Origin: Litoribacillus peritrichatus
GTDB lineage: Bacteria; Pseudomonadota; Gammaproteobacteria; Pseudomonadales; Litoribrevibacteraceae
Length of the DNA stretch: 64,000 nt
Direction of reading: 5' to 3'
NCBI RefSeq assembly: GCF_039537985.1
Contig: NZ_BAABBN010000007.1
Coordinates: 992,001-1,056,000 of the forward strand
The notes under the pieces were generated by a model that worked only from the letters and a program-made list of their open reading frames with translations, had not been told where the DNA came from and did not search any database. Positions 42,910 through 52,375 of this stretch are shown here, one piece after another. Position 1 is the first letter of the stretch; the number at the start of each line of letters is the position of its first letter. The translations under genes and the position numbers were made by a program.

Positions 42910-43299
42910 ACGTCTTTTTTGAAAAGCCAATGCTGGCGATTAAAACCTTCTGTTGTTTCGACTCTGCTTCTTGTATCCCGCTTCAGGTTAGGGTGTTTAG
43001 ATCTGAAGTGACATTCGGTTTTCAGTTGATTGTAAGATTTTTCTTAATGTCCTGTAGGAAACTGTTTGGTAGGGTGCGTTGAAATGTCAGTGGCTGCCCA
43101 TACTTTTTTCTGAGCTCTGTAGTCTCTAAGGTGATATCCGTAGTGTTTGCAGGGGGTTATTGAAAAATGTGCAGCTTATTTATTACGCAGTCGTCGTCTT
43201 TTTTTGTTTTTTCACGAATCCCTGTCCTCCTAAGTTAAGACGTAATTTGTACTATACCTAAATTTACTGACTTGAAATTAATTCCGTTTGGACATTTCA
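42910..43299. other. Intergenic region, 390 bases
   Basis: No gene visible in any frame. The second half is AT-rich with long T-tracts near 43200-43215 and probably contains the promoter of the signalling gene at 43300. A loose inverted repeat (CTTCAG, 16 bases, CTGAAG) lies near 42980-43010. No recognisable riboswitch or small-RNA gene. Confidence 0.5.
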
Positions 43300-46200
43300 A
43301 TGAATCAAGCTGTATTTTTGGACACGCAAAGTGAGTACTTTGTACTCATCGTTGAAGACGATGAGAAGGACGCTGAATGTATTTCTGGTTGTCTCGATGA
43401 GTTGGGACTGAATCTACATTATCAGGTGGTCAGAGATCGATTGCAGTTTCAGCAGGCGCTGAATGAACAACACCTTCATCTCATTATTTCAGATTGCAAC
43501 CTGCCTGGTTTGCCTCTGGAATATATCATCGATTGCTCGCATGAAGCCTTTGAAGATATTCCGATTATCATCGTTGCCGGGGGGTTAACGGAGGATCGTG
43601 CGTCTGAAATATTAAGAACCGGACTTAGGGATTTCATCAGTAAAAATGACCTGTCACGGCTGGCCCCAGCCATTAAACGTGAACTTAAAGAAAGGGAGTT
43701 AAGACTGGAACAAAGGTACGCGCAGAGTTTCTTGTTGCGCCAAAGTGCCCTGTTGGACTCGATCATTAACTCACAACGCGATGCCTCTATCATTGTGAAT
43801 GCCAGGACGGAAATAGAGTTTTGGAATCTGCCCGCCGAAAAGCTATTTCAATATCAAACCATAGAAATCATTGGCCAAAAAATTAACCAGATTTTGTATC
43901 GCCCACAAAACCTGAGCAGCCAATTTTCATCATTAAAGAGCTATGTGTTTGATGAGCTGAGATTGTTGTGTCCTGCCACCGTAGAGTTACTGCTTTCCGC
44001 GAAAAACAACCGACCATTACCTGCTGAGTTGACCATTCAGCCTTTTGAAGTGGAAGGTGAAACTAAATATAACCTGGTGATTCGCGATATCAGTAAGCTG
44101 TTGCAGGACCGCGTAAAAAATAAATTGAAAGCCGAATATGCCATCGCCAATGCTCGGTTATTGGAAAGCCTGGCGGATGCTCAATCCATTCAAACCTTGT
44201 GTTTTGATGTTATTTCCCGCTTCTTAGGGTTGAGTAACATTAAGTCTTTGCTGGTTAACCTTTTGATCAGGGAGTCTGAAAACAAGCACCACTTGGTTCA
44301 GAAAGGATTTGATGTCGAAGAGGGCATTATTGAAGAACAGCCAATACACTTTATATTTGATGATCAACATGTCTCCGAAAGACCGATGGTTAATCCCGTT
44401 CAATTTTCTACGATTCCCCGGTCGACCAGTTATGAATTGAATGAGATAGACGGACCGTGTTTGTGGGTGCCGTTAGTCCCCGTTGGCGGGGATTCGGAGT
44501 CTCATGATGTCATGATTGTTTCTCTCGAATTCGGGACAGAGTTTGAGAGTTTTGAACTCAAGTTGATTGCGGAATTGGCTAAAACGGCGGCCAATATTCT
44601 AAAGGCATTCATTGATAACCTAAAGCGTATGAAGCTCGAAAGAGCGGTTGAAATGTGCCCAAGTTCGATCGTCATTACCGACCGGGAAGGTTCGATTGAA
44701 TACGTGAACCAGAAATTGATAGAGAACTCCGGGTATTCTGCAGAAGAAATCATTGGCAGTAAAACCAGTCTGTTCAGTTCAGGCCAGACCAGCAGCGCCG
44801 TTTACATTGATTTATGGAACACCATTCAGTCCGGTAAAAGCTGGATCGGGGAAATACAAAATAAAAAGAAAAACGGGGCGCTGTATTGGGAGAAGTTAAA
44901 TATTTTTCCGGTATCCAATGCTTCCGGCGAAATTATTAATTACGTGGGCATTAAGGAAGACATTACCAACCAAAAAGAAAGTCGCAAAAAACTCGATTAT
45001 CTCTCCACCCATGATAATGTCACCGGTTTGTCTAATCGGGCGCTCTTTTTAGACCGGTTGGAGCAAGCCATAGAACAACATAAAGCCTCAGAAAGTAAAT
45101 TTGCTGTGCTTCTTTTGAATGTGAAAAATTTTCGGCAATACAATGAACTGTTCGGGTATTTGATTTGCAATGCGTTATTGAAGCGAATCAGTGAAGTATT
45201 GATTACTCAGCTGGATTCGTCCGAAAGCATTTCACGGGCACCAGGGGCGGAATTTTTGATTTTAATACCGAACATTACGTCGCTGGACTCGCTCACGGAA
45301 CGATACTTACAAATCATTGAGGGCTTTCAGAAGCCGACCATCTTTAATGATAACGAATTGGATATTCAGTTTTGCTCTGGTGCCGCTATTTACCCCGTGC
45401 ATGGTGATACGTCCGATCAGTTGATTACGCTGGTGGAAGAAACCCGTTATTTATCTAAAGGGTCTAATGAACGAAATAAATTGCATTTTTCAAGCCCGGT
45501 GGTTCAGGGGTACTCCATTTCGCGCACGCAATTTAAAGCAAAGATCAAAAAAGCACTTGAGCAGGATGAGTTTGAACTGTTTTATCAACCGCAGGTGGAC
45601 TCTTCTACAGGGCAGGTGATTGGTTGTGAGGCTCTGATTCGTTGGTTTTCAAAAGATCAGGGGATGATTTCACCGACGGTGTTTATTCCTGTTGCCGAAG
45701 AATGCCAGTTGATCGTGGACATCGGCAATTGGGCACTGAATGCTGCCTGTGCTCAGCTCAAGGAATGGCAAGCTTATGTTCCGGCTAAATTTACGGTGGC
45801 CATTAACTTATCGACCCGTCATTTGGCTTCGTTGGACTTAGTGAATTATGTGGAGGAGTTAATTAACAAATATGAGATTGATCCGACAATGCTGGAGTTC
45901 GAAATTACCGAATCTGCCATCATTGAAAATTTAGAAGGTACGGTTGATGTCCTGAGGCAACTGCAGATTCTCGGGTGCTCGATCAGTGTGGACGACTTTG
46001 GTACCGGCTATTCGAATTTAACTTACCTGCGCCAAATTCCTTTGGATCGTTTGAAAATAGACCGGTGTTTCATTAAAGAAATGGCCTACATTCTGGAAGA
46101 CGCTTCACTGTCGCGAATGATCATTCAGATTTCCCACACCCTGGGGCTGGAAGTGGTAGCGGAAGGCGTGGAAACTGAAGCTCAGTATCATTTGTTGAAA

Positions 46201-46704
46201 AAGTTTAATTGCGACTTTTTCCAAGGATTTTACTTTTCCAAACCCAAGCCTGCGGCGGAAGTGTTGGAGTTGATAAAGGCGCCAACCTGGAAGCTGAAAG
46301 CGGAAGATTCGAAAGACACCTTGTTGATCATTGACGATGAGAAAGCCATTCTTTCTGCGTTAAAACGCATTCTTAAACGTAAGCCTTACAAGGTAATGAC
46401 GACCACCAATCCGATGGAAGCGCTAGAAATACTGGCGGCAAATGACGTGGGTGTGATCATCAGCGATCAGCGGATGCCTGCGATGGCAGGTACAGAATTG
46501 CTGCGGCGGGTGAAAAGCATGCACCCGGACACCGTCCGGATCATGCTCAGTGGGTTCACTGATGTTGAAACCCTGTCCAGAGCCGTTAATGAAGGGTCTA
46601 TTTATAAATTCATTCATAAGCCCTGGGAAGATCAGGACTTAATTGAAGAGATAGACAATGCCTTCGAAGTGTATGCAGAAAATAAAGCTAAGCATCATAG
46701 CTGA
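43300..46704 (+). CDS. REC-PAS-GAF-PAS-GGDEF-EAL-REC signalling protein
   Basis: 1134 residues, soluble. The N-terminal receiver has phospho-acceptor D65 (SDCNLPG). PAS ~145-265, a GAF-like region ~280-430, PAS ~440-560, and a GGDEF domain ~570-720 whose signature is degenerate (PGAEF at 648-652), so it is inactive as a cyclase. EAL ~740-990 is intact: E777 in CEALIRW, VDDFGTGYSN, LKIDRCF, VAEGVE and QGFYF. A second receiver at the C-terminus (D1056 in SDQRMPAM) resembles the RpfG type. It is a likely c-di-GMP phosphodiesterase under two phosphorylation inputs. ATG 43300 has GGA seven bases upstream. Confidence 0.9.
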   Translation: MNQAVFLDTQSEYFVLIVEDDEKDAECISGCLDELGLNLHYQVVRDRLQFQQALNEQHLHLIISDCNLPGLPLEYIIDCSHEAFEDIPIIIVAGGLTEDRASEILRTGLRDFISKNDLSRLAPAIKRELKERELRLEQRYAQSFLLRQSALLDSIINSQRDASIIVNARTEIEFWNLPAEKLFQYQTIEIIGQKINQILYRPQNLSSQFSSLKSYVFDELRLLCPATVELLLSAKNNRPLPAELTIQPFEVEGETKYNLVIRDISKLLQDRVKNKLKAEYAIANARLLESLADAQSIQTLCFDVISRFLGLSNIKSLLVNLLIRESENKHHLVQKGFDVEEGIIEEQPIHFIFDDQHVSERPMVNPVQFSTIPRSTSYELNEIDGPCLWVPLVPVGGDSESHDVMIVSLEFGTEFESFELKLIAELAKTAANILKAFIDNLKRMKLERAVEMCPSSIVITDREGSIEYVNQKLIENSGYSAEEIIGSKTSLFSSGQTSSAVYIDLWNTIQSGKSWIGEIQNKKKNGALYWEKLNIFPVSNASGEIINYVGIKEDITNQKESRKKLDYLSTHDNVTGLSNRALFLDRLEQAIEQHKASESKFAVLLLNVKNFRQYNELFGYLICNALLKRISEVLITQLDSSESISRAPGAEFLILIPNITSLDSLTERYLQIIEGFQKPTIFNDNELDIQFCSGAAIYPVHGDTSDQLITLVEETRYLSKGSNERNKLHFSSPVVQGYSISRTQFKAKIKKALEQDEFELFYQPQVDSSTGQVIGCEALIRWFSKDQGMISPTVFIPVAEECQLIVDIGNWALNAACAQLKEWQAYVPAKFTVAINLSTRHLASLDLVNYVEELINKYEIDPTMLEFEITESAIIENLEGTVDVLRQLQILGCSISVDDFGTGYSNLTYLRQIPLDRLKIDRCFIKEMAYILEDASLSRMIIQISHTLGLEVVAEGVETEAQYHLLKKFNCDFFQGFYFSKPKPAAEVLELIKAPTWKLKAEDSKDTLLIIDDEKAILSALKRILKRKPYKVMTTTNPMEALEILAANDVGVIISDQRMPAMAGTELLRRVKSMHPDTVRIMLSGFTDVETLSRAVNEGSIYKFIHKPWEDQDLIEEIDNAFEVYAENKAKHHS

Positions 46705-46727
46705 AGTGCTTGCTGTTATTTCATCGG

Positions 46728-47063
46728 TTATCCACAACACTTTTTATATTTCTTACCGCTGCCACAAGAACAAGGATCGTTTCGATTGGGTTTCTTTTCA
46801 AACACCTGGGTTTTCGGCGTGTTGATTAATGCCTCTAATTCTTTGATGTCCTCAGGCGTTTCCGGGTTAACTTCGATCGTTCCAAATAATTCGTTTTCAG
46901 AAAGCAGGGTTTCTACTTCGGCTTTTCTTTCTTCACTGGTGACGATCAATGTGAGAGGCGAATCTTCTGTTCCTGGTTTCACATCCCGGTTGGTGCTGAA
47001 ACCGTAACTGCTGTGTTTAGGTTTTTTCTGTTTACGACCTTTGAAAAAAAACTTATCCGCCAT
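46728..47063 (-). CDS. PBPRA1643-family SEC-C metal-binding protein
   Basis: 111 residues. The basic N-terminus MADKFFFKGRKQKKPKHSSY and the C-terminal SEC-C motif NDPCSCGSGKKYKKCCG, which binds zinc, match the PBPRA1643 family seen in Vibrio and relatives. The middle (ERKAEVETLLSENELFGTIE) is a small beta-alpha unit. Its function is unknown; SEC-C tails often mediate protein interaction, as in SecA. AGGGTTGC precedes the ATG. It converges on the large signalling gene with 23 bases between stops. Confidence 0.92.
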   Translation of the reverse strand: MADKFFFKGRKQKKPKHSSYGFSTNRDVKPGTEDSPLTLIVTSEERKAEVETLLSENELFGTIEVNPETPEDIKELEALINTPKTQVFEKKPNRNDPCSCGSGKKYKKCCG

Positions 47064-47192
47064 GATGCAACCCTGTCTGATGTTTGAAAAACACGTACTT
47101 GAAAATACAAACTCTGAAAATTAAAGAGCTTATACAGGATTATGGCGGAGAGTGAAAATACTTCCTGACTCGAAAAGGATAAAGGGCAATTT

Positions 47193-47588
47193 TTATCCGT
47201 TGATCAACTGAAAGCCTTCATCTATCCAGCCTGTAATACCACCAATCATTTTCTTTACCGGTCGGCCAAGCTTGGCAAGCCTGATGGCCGCTTTTTCTGT
47301 GCCATTACAATGTGGCCCGGCGCAATAGACCACAAACAAGGTTCCTTCGGGATAGTGGCTGATGGATGACTCATTGAGTCTGGGCTGAGGCAGATTTACG
47401 GCACCATCAATATGGCCCTGTTTAAATAACGCTTCGCTCCGAACATCCAGCAGAACAAAGTCTTGCTTATGGTTGGTGAGGGCGTGATGTACATCCCAAC
47501 AGTCGGTTTCGTATTTCAGAAGTCCTTCAAAATACGTTAATGCATCTTGTGAATTGGCTGCTGGTGGTCTGGATACGGCTGAAGACAT
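47193..47588 (-). CDS. Single-domain rhodanese-like protein
   Basis: 131 residues with one rhodanese domain: FVLLDVRSEALFKQGHI, GAVNLPQPRL, and the active-site loop VVYCAGPHCNGT, in which the Cys after Tyr would carry the persulfide. The C-terminus has MIGGITGWIDEGF. It transfers sulfane sulfur to thiols or acts as a stress protein. AGAGGAAACCC precedes the ATG. It is divergent from ftrA; the rhodanese/FtrA pairing is common in gammaproteobacteria, so FtrA probably regulates it. Confidence 0.9.
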   Translation of the reverse strand: MSSAVSRPPAANSQDALTYFEGLLKYETDCWDVHHALTNHKQDFVLLDVRSEALFKQGHIDGAVNLPQPRLNESSISHYPEGTLFVVYCAGPHCNGTEKAAIRLAKLGRPVKKMIGGITGWIDEGFQLING

Positions 47589-47720
47589 AGGGTTTCCTCT
47601 TTGCGTTAAATGCTCTCTGTTTGAGTTAGGAACATTATTCCCTTTGAATTAAATCAGAAAAATTGGCCTAAAAGACATTGTTCGTTAATAATGAGCCAAA
47701 AAAGAGTATTGGATAATTTT

Positions 47721-48671
47721 ATGAAACGCGTCGCCATTCTTACGCATAAGTACATTGCTTTATTTGAACTTGGTTGTGCTGTGGAATTGTTTGCTTTACC
47801 CAGACCAGAGTTTGAATGTTGGTATCAGACTGATGTGGTTACTTTTGATGATGAAATACAAACCACCAGTGGAGGGCTATTACTTCAGCCTAAGCGTGTT
47901 CATCATCTTGATGATTACGATATGGTGGTCATTCCTAATTGGTCTGCTTCTGATTCAACCGTTCCGGCTGAGATTGCTGAGTCTGTGAGAGCGCTTTATC
48001 AAAGGGGTGGGCGAGTGTTGTCCTTTTGTTCTGGCAGTTTTATGTTGGCTGAGATTGGCTTGCTAAATGACAGACAAGCCACGACACATTGGCATTACGC
48101 AGATCGTTTTAAACAGAAATACCCAAACGTCTCTTATGTGGATGATGTTCTCTATGTGTACGACGGTCGGTTAGGTTGTTCAGCGGGCAGTGCCGCAGGA
48201 ATTGACTTGGGAATCGAGGTTATTCGCAGTGACTATGGGTATGAAGTGGCCAATCAGGTGGCCAGGCGTTTGGTGCTTGCGGCCCATCGCCATGGCGGTC
48301 AGTCTCAATTTGTAGAAACGCCGGTGATTAAAACACCTAATCAATTTTCAGTGACTCTGGATTGGGCGTTAAGCCATTTGGATCAGGATATTGATGTTAA
48401 CCTGTTGGCTCAAAAGGCCAATATGTCACGCCGTACGTTTGATCGAAAATTTCGGGCTTCATTAAATCAGACGCCGAAAGAGTGGTTAACCCAGCAACGT
48501 TTAGAACTTGCTAAGCGGTTATTGGAAACCACCAGTGATTCCGTTGAGCGCGTGGCGAATTCCGCCGGTTTTGAAAATGCGATGACATTACGCCATCACT
48601 TCCGAAAATATTTGCAACTTTCTCCTAGCCAGTTTCGAGCGCAGTTTTCAGCACAGTTCTCATCGCAATAA
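47721..48671 (+). CDS. ftrA: GlxA-type AraC regulator FtrA
   Basis: 316 residues. The N-terminal DJ-1/PfpI-like domain has RVAILTHKYIALFELGCAVE and the nucleophile-elbow segment VLSFCSGSFMLAE with its Cys. The C-terminal AraC domain has DVNLLAQKANMSRRTFDRKF and VERVANSAGFENAMTLRHHF. It matches FtrA, which senses an unknown small molecule. ATG 47721 has GGA seven bases upstream; ATG 47691 is in frame and possible. The last 12 residues are three 4-residue repeats (FRAQ, FSAQ, FSSQ) from a 12-bp tandem repeat, absent from typical members. Divergent from the rhodanese gene. Confidence 0.88.
   Translation: MKRVAILTHKYIALFELGCAVELFALPRPEFECWYQTDVVTFDDEIQTTSGGLLLQPKRVHHLDDYDMVVIPNWSASDSTVPAEIAESVRALYQRGGRVLSFCSGSFMLAEIGLLNDRQATTHWHYADRFKQKYPNVSYVDDVLYVYDGRLGCSAGSAAGIDLGIEVIRSDYGYEVANQVARRLVLAAHRHGGQSQFVETPVIKTPNQFSVTLDWALSHLDQDIDVNLLAQKANMSRRTFDRKFRASLNQTPKEWLTQQRLELAKRLLETTSDSVERVANSAGFENAMTLRHHFRKYLQLSPSQFRAQFSAQFSSQ
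48633..48668. repeat. Three 12-bp tandem units at the 3' end of ftrA
   Basis: TTTCGAGCGCAG, TTTTCAGCACAG and TTCTCATCGCAA follow one another up to the stop codon at 48669. They encode FRAQ-FSAQ-FSSQ. Copies have diverged by about four bases each. Confidence 0.75.
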
Positions 48672-48819
48672 AGTGAGTGGTATTTGAGACGGTGACTATC
48701 GGTTGATAGCTGCTGCTTTTACCAAACAAAAGTGGGATACAGCAACTCAATGACTTACCTAACCTCTCTGGATATTAGGGCTACAATGTAAGTTTGAATG
48801 TAGCGTTGGAAAGTGCCCT

Positions 48820-50199
48820 ATGAAACATACTCGTACAGAACGAGACAGCCTGGGGGCGGTTTTAGTGCCTGCCGATGCCTTGTTTTCTGCGCAAACTCAG
48901 CGTGCTGTGGATAACTTTCCGGTGAGTGGTCAGTCCATGCCGAAAGCGTTTATTCGTGCGTTATTGAAAGCTAAATATGCGGCGGCTCAAACCAATGGGC
49001 TATTAGGACAAATCCCTGAGAAAATGAGTGATGCTATCTGTCAGGCGGTAGACGAATTACTGGCCGATCAAAACCTTATGAAACACTTTCCGGTTGATGT
49101 GTTTCAAACGGGCTCGGGCACCAGCACCAATATGAACGCCAATGAAGTGTTGGCGACATTGGCTTCACAGATCTATGGTGACACTGTGGGGGCTAATGAT
49201 CATATTAATTGCGGCCAAAGCAGTAATGATATTATTCCTTCAACCATTCATATCAGCGCCGCCATTGAATTAACAGAGAAGCTTTTACCTGCGCTGGATT
49301 ATCTGGCCATCACCATTCGGGAAAAATCAAAAACGGTACACCAGTACGTTAAAACAGGTCGAACGCACTTGATGGATGCCATGCCGGTGCGTATGAGTCA
49401 AAGTCTGGACGGTTGGGCGGAACAAATTGAGCTCAACATTGAACGTTTACAGGCGTTGCAGCCCAGTTTGCAAACGCTTGCTCAGGGGGGAACGGCGGTA
49501 GGCACAGGGGTTAATGCCCACCCAGAGTTTGCGGCTCAATTTAATATCGCTTTAAGTGATCTGACGGGCCTGCACTTCCAGCCTGCAAATAACTTTTTCA
49601 GTCACATTGGATCGCAAGACATAGCGGTCGCATTGTCTGGCTTGCTTAAAGCGACGGCGGTTTCAGTGATGAAGATCGCCAATGATCTGCGTTGGATGAA
49701 TTCCGGGCCTTTGGCTGGGTTGGGCGAAATCGAATTAGAAGCGCTTCAACCAGGGTCATCCATTATGCCGGGGAAAGTGAATCCGGTGATTCCTGAAGTG
49801 GCGGCCATGGTTTCAGCACAAGTGATAGGTAATGATGCGGCTATCTCAATTGCAGGTCAGTCAGGCAATTTTGAACTGAATGTGATGTTGCCGCTGATTG
49901 CGCATAACCTTCTCGAAAGTATTCAGTTGTTGTCGAGCATCAGTCGGCTGATGGCGGATAAGGCGATTGCGACTTTTAAGGTGAACGACAAAAAACTCAA
50001 CGAAGCCTTGTCTCGTAATCCGATTCTGGTCACGGCACTGAACCCGGTCATTGGGTATCAGAAAGCGGCTGAAATTGCCAAGCAAGCTTATAAAGAAAAC
50101 CGACCCGTTATTGACGTTGCCGCTGAGAATACCGACTTGTCGGTGGAAGAGCTGACGAGGTTACTTAACCCGGCCAAACTGACGGAAGGTGGTTTATAA
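48820..50199 (+). CDS. fumC: Class II fumarate hydratase
   Basis: 459 residues, full length for FumC. It catalyses reversible hydration of fumarate to L-malate in the TCA cycle, without an iron-sulfur cluster. Motifs: QTGSGTSTNMNANEV, NCGQSSNDIIPST, TGRTHLMDAMP, and the superfamily signature GSSIMPGKVNP. GGAAAG lies 10 bases before the ATG. It stands alone metabolically here; a small binding-protein-like gene follows after 40 bases. Confidence 0.96.
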   Translation: MKHTRTERDSLGAVLVPADALFSAQTQRAVDNFPVSGQSMPKAFIRALLKAKYAAAQTNGLLGQIPEKMSDAICQAVDELLADQNLMKHFPVDVFQTGSGTSTNMNANEVLATLASQIYGDTVGANDHINCGQSSNDIIPSTIHISAAIELTEKLLPALDYLAITIREKSKTVHQYVKTGRTHLMDAMPVRMSQSLDGWAEQIELNIERLQALQPSLQTLAQGGTAVGTGVNAHPEFAAQFNIALSDLTGLHFQPANNFFSHIGSQDIAVALSGLLKATAVSVMKIANDLRWMNSGPLAGLGEIELEALQPGSSIMPGKVNPVIPEVAAMVSAQVIGNDAAISIAGQSGNFELNVMLPLIAHNLLESIQLLSSISRLMADKAIATFKVNDKKLNEALSRNPILVTALNPVIGYQKAAEIAKQAYKENRPVIDVAAENTDLSVEELTRLLNPAKLTEGGL

Positions 50200-50239
50200 A
50201 GACGGCCTGTCTCTCAGACCTTTTTAAGTGGAGCATGAA

Positions 50240-51073
50240 ATGAATAAGTGGTTAGTGTTTTCTGTTTTCATTACGGTCATGAATCCCGTTTGGGCCATGG
50301 ATATAAAAATTACCGACACCCGAGAAAATAACTTCTATATGGATGCTTTAGTCTGGGTGTTGGATAAATCCGGCGAAAGTTATCATTTAATTCAGACCAA
50401 ACATGACGTGACGTCTCAGGGAAGAAAGGTTCTTTTAGTTCAGAGTGGTAAAATTGACATCTTATATGCAGGAACCAGCATCGAACTCGAAAAGGAACTG
50501 CGTCCGATTCGCTTTCCTATCATGCGAGGCTTGATTGGAAGCAGGCTGTTTATTATTCATAAGGATTATCAAGCTAAGTACCATGCGGTTAAAAGTATCA
50601 ACGACTTAAAAAAATTCGTCGGCGTTCAGGGGATAGGCTGGGGAGATAAACAGGTTTTGGAATCCTCTGGGTTACAGCAGGAAGAAAGGCTTTACGATGA
50701 TATTTTCGGTAATATTAATTCCGGCAGTCGTTACTACTTCCCTAGAGGGATGACTGAAATTTTTTCAGAACTCAAAAGTAAACAAGCCACCTTGCCGAAT
50801 TTGGCTGTTGAGCAAAATATTTTATTGGTATACAAAACGGCCGTTTTCTTTTTTATCAACCCGTCCAATACAGCACTGGAAAAGGCTTTGAATCAAGGAT
50901 TTAAAAACGCTTATGCAGATGGCAGTTATGAGCAGTTTTTTTATAATCATGCTTTGATCAAAAGTGCCTTCGAAGAGGCCAAACTGGACTCCAGAATAAA
51001 GCTCGAGATTCCCAATCCCTTTTTAAGCCCGGAGACGGTTGCGGTTCCAAAACAGTATTGGCATCAGGATTAA
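50240..51073 (+). CDS. Divergent exported substrate-binding-like protein
   Basis: 277 residues. The signal peptide is ~1-19 (ends NPVWAMDIK). The mature sequence has two-lobe SBP-like features: VLLVQSGKIDILYAGTSIEL, a hinge with SINDLKKFVGVQGIGWGDKQ, and YKTAVFFFINPSNTALEKAL, with C-terminal YADGSYEQFFYNH recalling the ADGSY/NGTY ends of family 3. It lacks the PPY motif of the other copies, so its ligand probably differs. ATG 50240 was chosen, with GGAG nine bases upstream, over an in-frame GTG at 50228. It may be cotranscribed with fumC. Confidence 0.75.
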   Translation: MNKWLVFSVFITVMNPVWAMDIKITDTRENNFYMDALVWVLDKSGESYHLIQTKHDVTSQGRKVLLVQSGKIDILYAGTSIELEKELRPIRFPIMRGLIGSRLFIIHKDYQAKYHAVKSINDLKKFVGVQGIGWGDKQVLESSGLQQEERLYDDIFGNINSGSRYYFPRGMTEIFSELKSKQATLPNLAVEQNILLVYKTAVFFFINPSNTALEKALNQGFKNAYADGSYEQFFYNHALIKSAFEEAKLDSRIKLEIPNPFLSPETVAVPKQYWHQD

Positions 51074-51119
51074 TTTGGTATGGTTAAGGGAAAATCACCA
51101 GTAAAGGAACTGCTCATTA

Positions 51120-51506
51120 ATGGTCAACACCAGCGCTCGTTATAAACTTACTTCGGCAATATTGGCTTGTTTTTTATATGGTGGCTGGGCGTATTTTATT
51201 AATTCCGGAGCGGGAGCACTTGAAGGCCTCACATCGGGAGTGGCTCAGGGCATCGCCAGCTTTATCTTGACCTTATTCATCGTGATGGTTGTGACCAAAC
51301 TGTATCACATGATCAATGCGGGTAGCCGACTAAAAGTTATCATTCCGGCTGGATTGACCGCCGTTGGGGTGGCTATCATTCTTTCATTGATCCATTGGTT
51401 GATCGGAACAGATCATATCTTGCCGACCATTTTGCCTTCCATCATAGTGGCGTCTGTATTCTGCGTAGTGACCGGTCTTAAGCTGGCGCAAATGACCGGG
51501 GACTGA
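51120..51506 (+). CDS. Small four-helix inner-membrane protein
   Basis: 128 residues with four hydrophobic helices (about 10-30, 42-62, 75-92, 98-120) and short loops. No named family is recognised; no conserved charged residues lie within helices except the final His/Asp cluster (HWLIGTDH). AAGGA lies 11 bases before the ATG. Same direction as the fumC and binding-like genes, 46 bases after the latter; a joint role is possible but unproven. It converges on the MFS unit. Confidence 0.65.
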   Translation: MVNTSARYKLTSAILACFLYGGWAYFINSGAGALEGLTSGVAQGIASFILTLFIVMVVTKLYHMINAGSRLKVIIPAGLTAVGVAIILSLIHWLIGTDHILPTILPSIIVASVFCVVTGLKLAQMTGD

Positions 51507-51595
51507 CTGTTAAACATTCGGTGCAGGCCAATCATTCAGTACAGACAAGCCATTCAGAGCAGTGAACGCGTTCCACGTAGCAATCACATTGGGTA

Positions 51596-52375
51596 TCAGC
51601 CTGTTCGTTTTTTCCTGCGCATACTGGTGCTCAGTACGCTTTTGATCATGGCCCAGTCAAAACGCATCATGATTGGCAGTGAACGGCCTTTTTCCCACTC
51701 TGGATTAAATTGCAGGTATTGCCTTCGGAGTTGATTGATCTTGCTGGTTTCTGTTTTGTTTTCCCCTTGAGGGATATTTTGATTGAGAATTAATTTCAGC
51801 TGGGTATCCCAGTCCGCACCATTCAGTTCCTGAGCAAAATTTTCAAGTACGACCTTTTCCCAATCGGACGCATTTTCTCCTTGAATGGTATAGACCTTGC
51901 CGAACGTTCGGCTGAGAGAAATGAAGCTGGATGGAAAGGTAAACGCTACAAAATACATGCGTTTCAAACCATAGCGTCTCAGGATGATGGGCAATATGGA
52001 CCAACCCGCCGAGGTGATTTTGGGATGGCCCCGAAATCCGGTATTGACGTAATAATATTTCGAGTGAATCAGAAGTGCTTTTTTATTGAGGTGTTCCACT
52101 GGCTTAAACATAAAGGTGTAGTAACCCTGAAGAGCTTTGTGTTCATCGCGGAAAGTAATTAAGAAGGTATTGGCTCGGGTGCAATAATCCTGAAACTTGG
52201 CGAAGTCTTCTTGCTCGGAAATATTCAGGGTCAGAAAGGCCAAACGTAAATGCCACATCTCGCGTAGCAAGGGCACGCTGGCGTCCTTGCTTTCAATTAT
52301 TTTTGCAAACAGTTTTTTAGATGTACGTGAGCGTGTATCCGTTCGCTGGGACTGCTCGGTTGAAACGGTGCTCAT
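51596..52375 (-). CDS. Uncharacterised protein, possible GNAT-like fold
   Basis: 259 residues, no signal peptide or helices. The strand-helix order LREMWHLRLAFLTLN, NTFLITFRDEHKALQGYYTF, then a basic helix and ILRRYGLKRMYFVAFTFPSS, hints at an acyl-transferase-like (GNAT) fold; no CoA-binding motif is clear. The C-terminal ~60 residues are basic (SMRRKKRTG at the end). The ATG overlaps the stop of the MFS gene by four bases (ATGA), so translation is coupled and a joint role with the exporter, such as modifying the cargo, is a reasonable guess. Confidence 0.6.
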   Translation of the reverse strand: MSTVSTEQSQRTDTRSRTSKKLFAKIIESKDASVPLLREMWHLRLAFLTLNISEQEDFAKFQDYCTRANTFLITFRDEHKALQGYYTFMFKPVEHLNKKALLIHSKYYYVNTGFRGHPKITSAGWSILPIILRRYGLKRMYFVAFTFPSSFISLSRTFGKVYTIQGENASDWEKVVLENFAQELNGADWDTQLKLILNQNIPQGENKTETSKINQLRRQYLQFNPEWEKGRSLPIMMRFDWAMIKSVLSTSMRRKKRTG

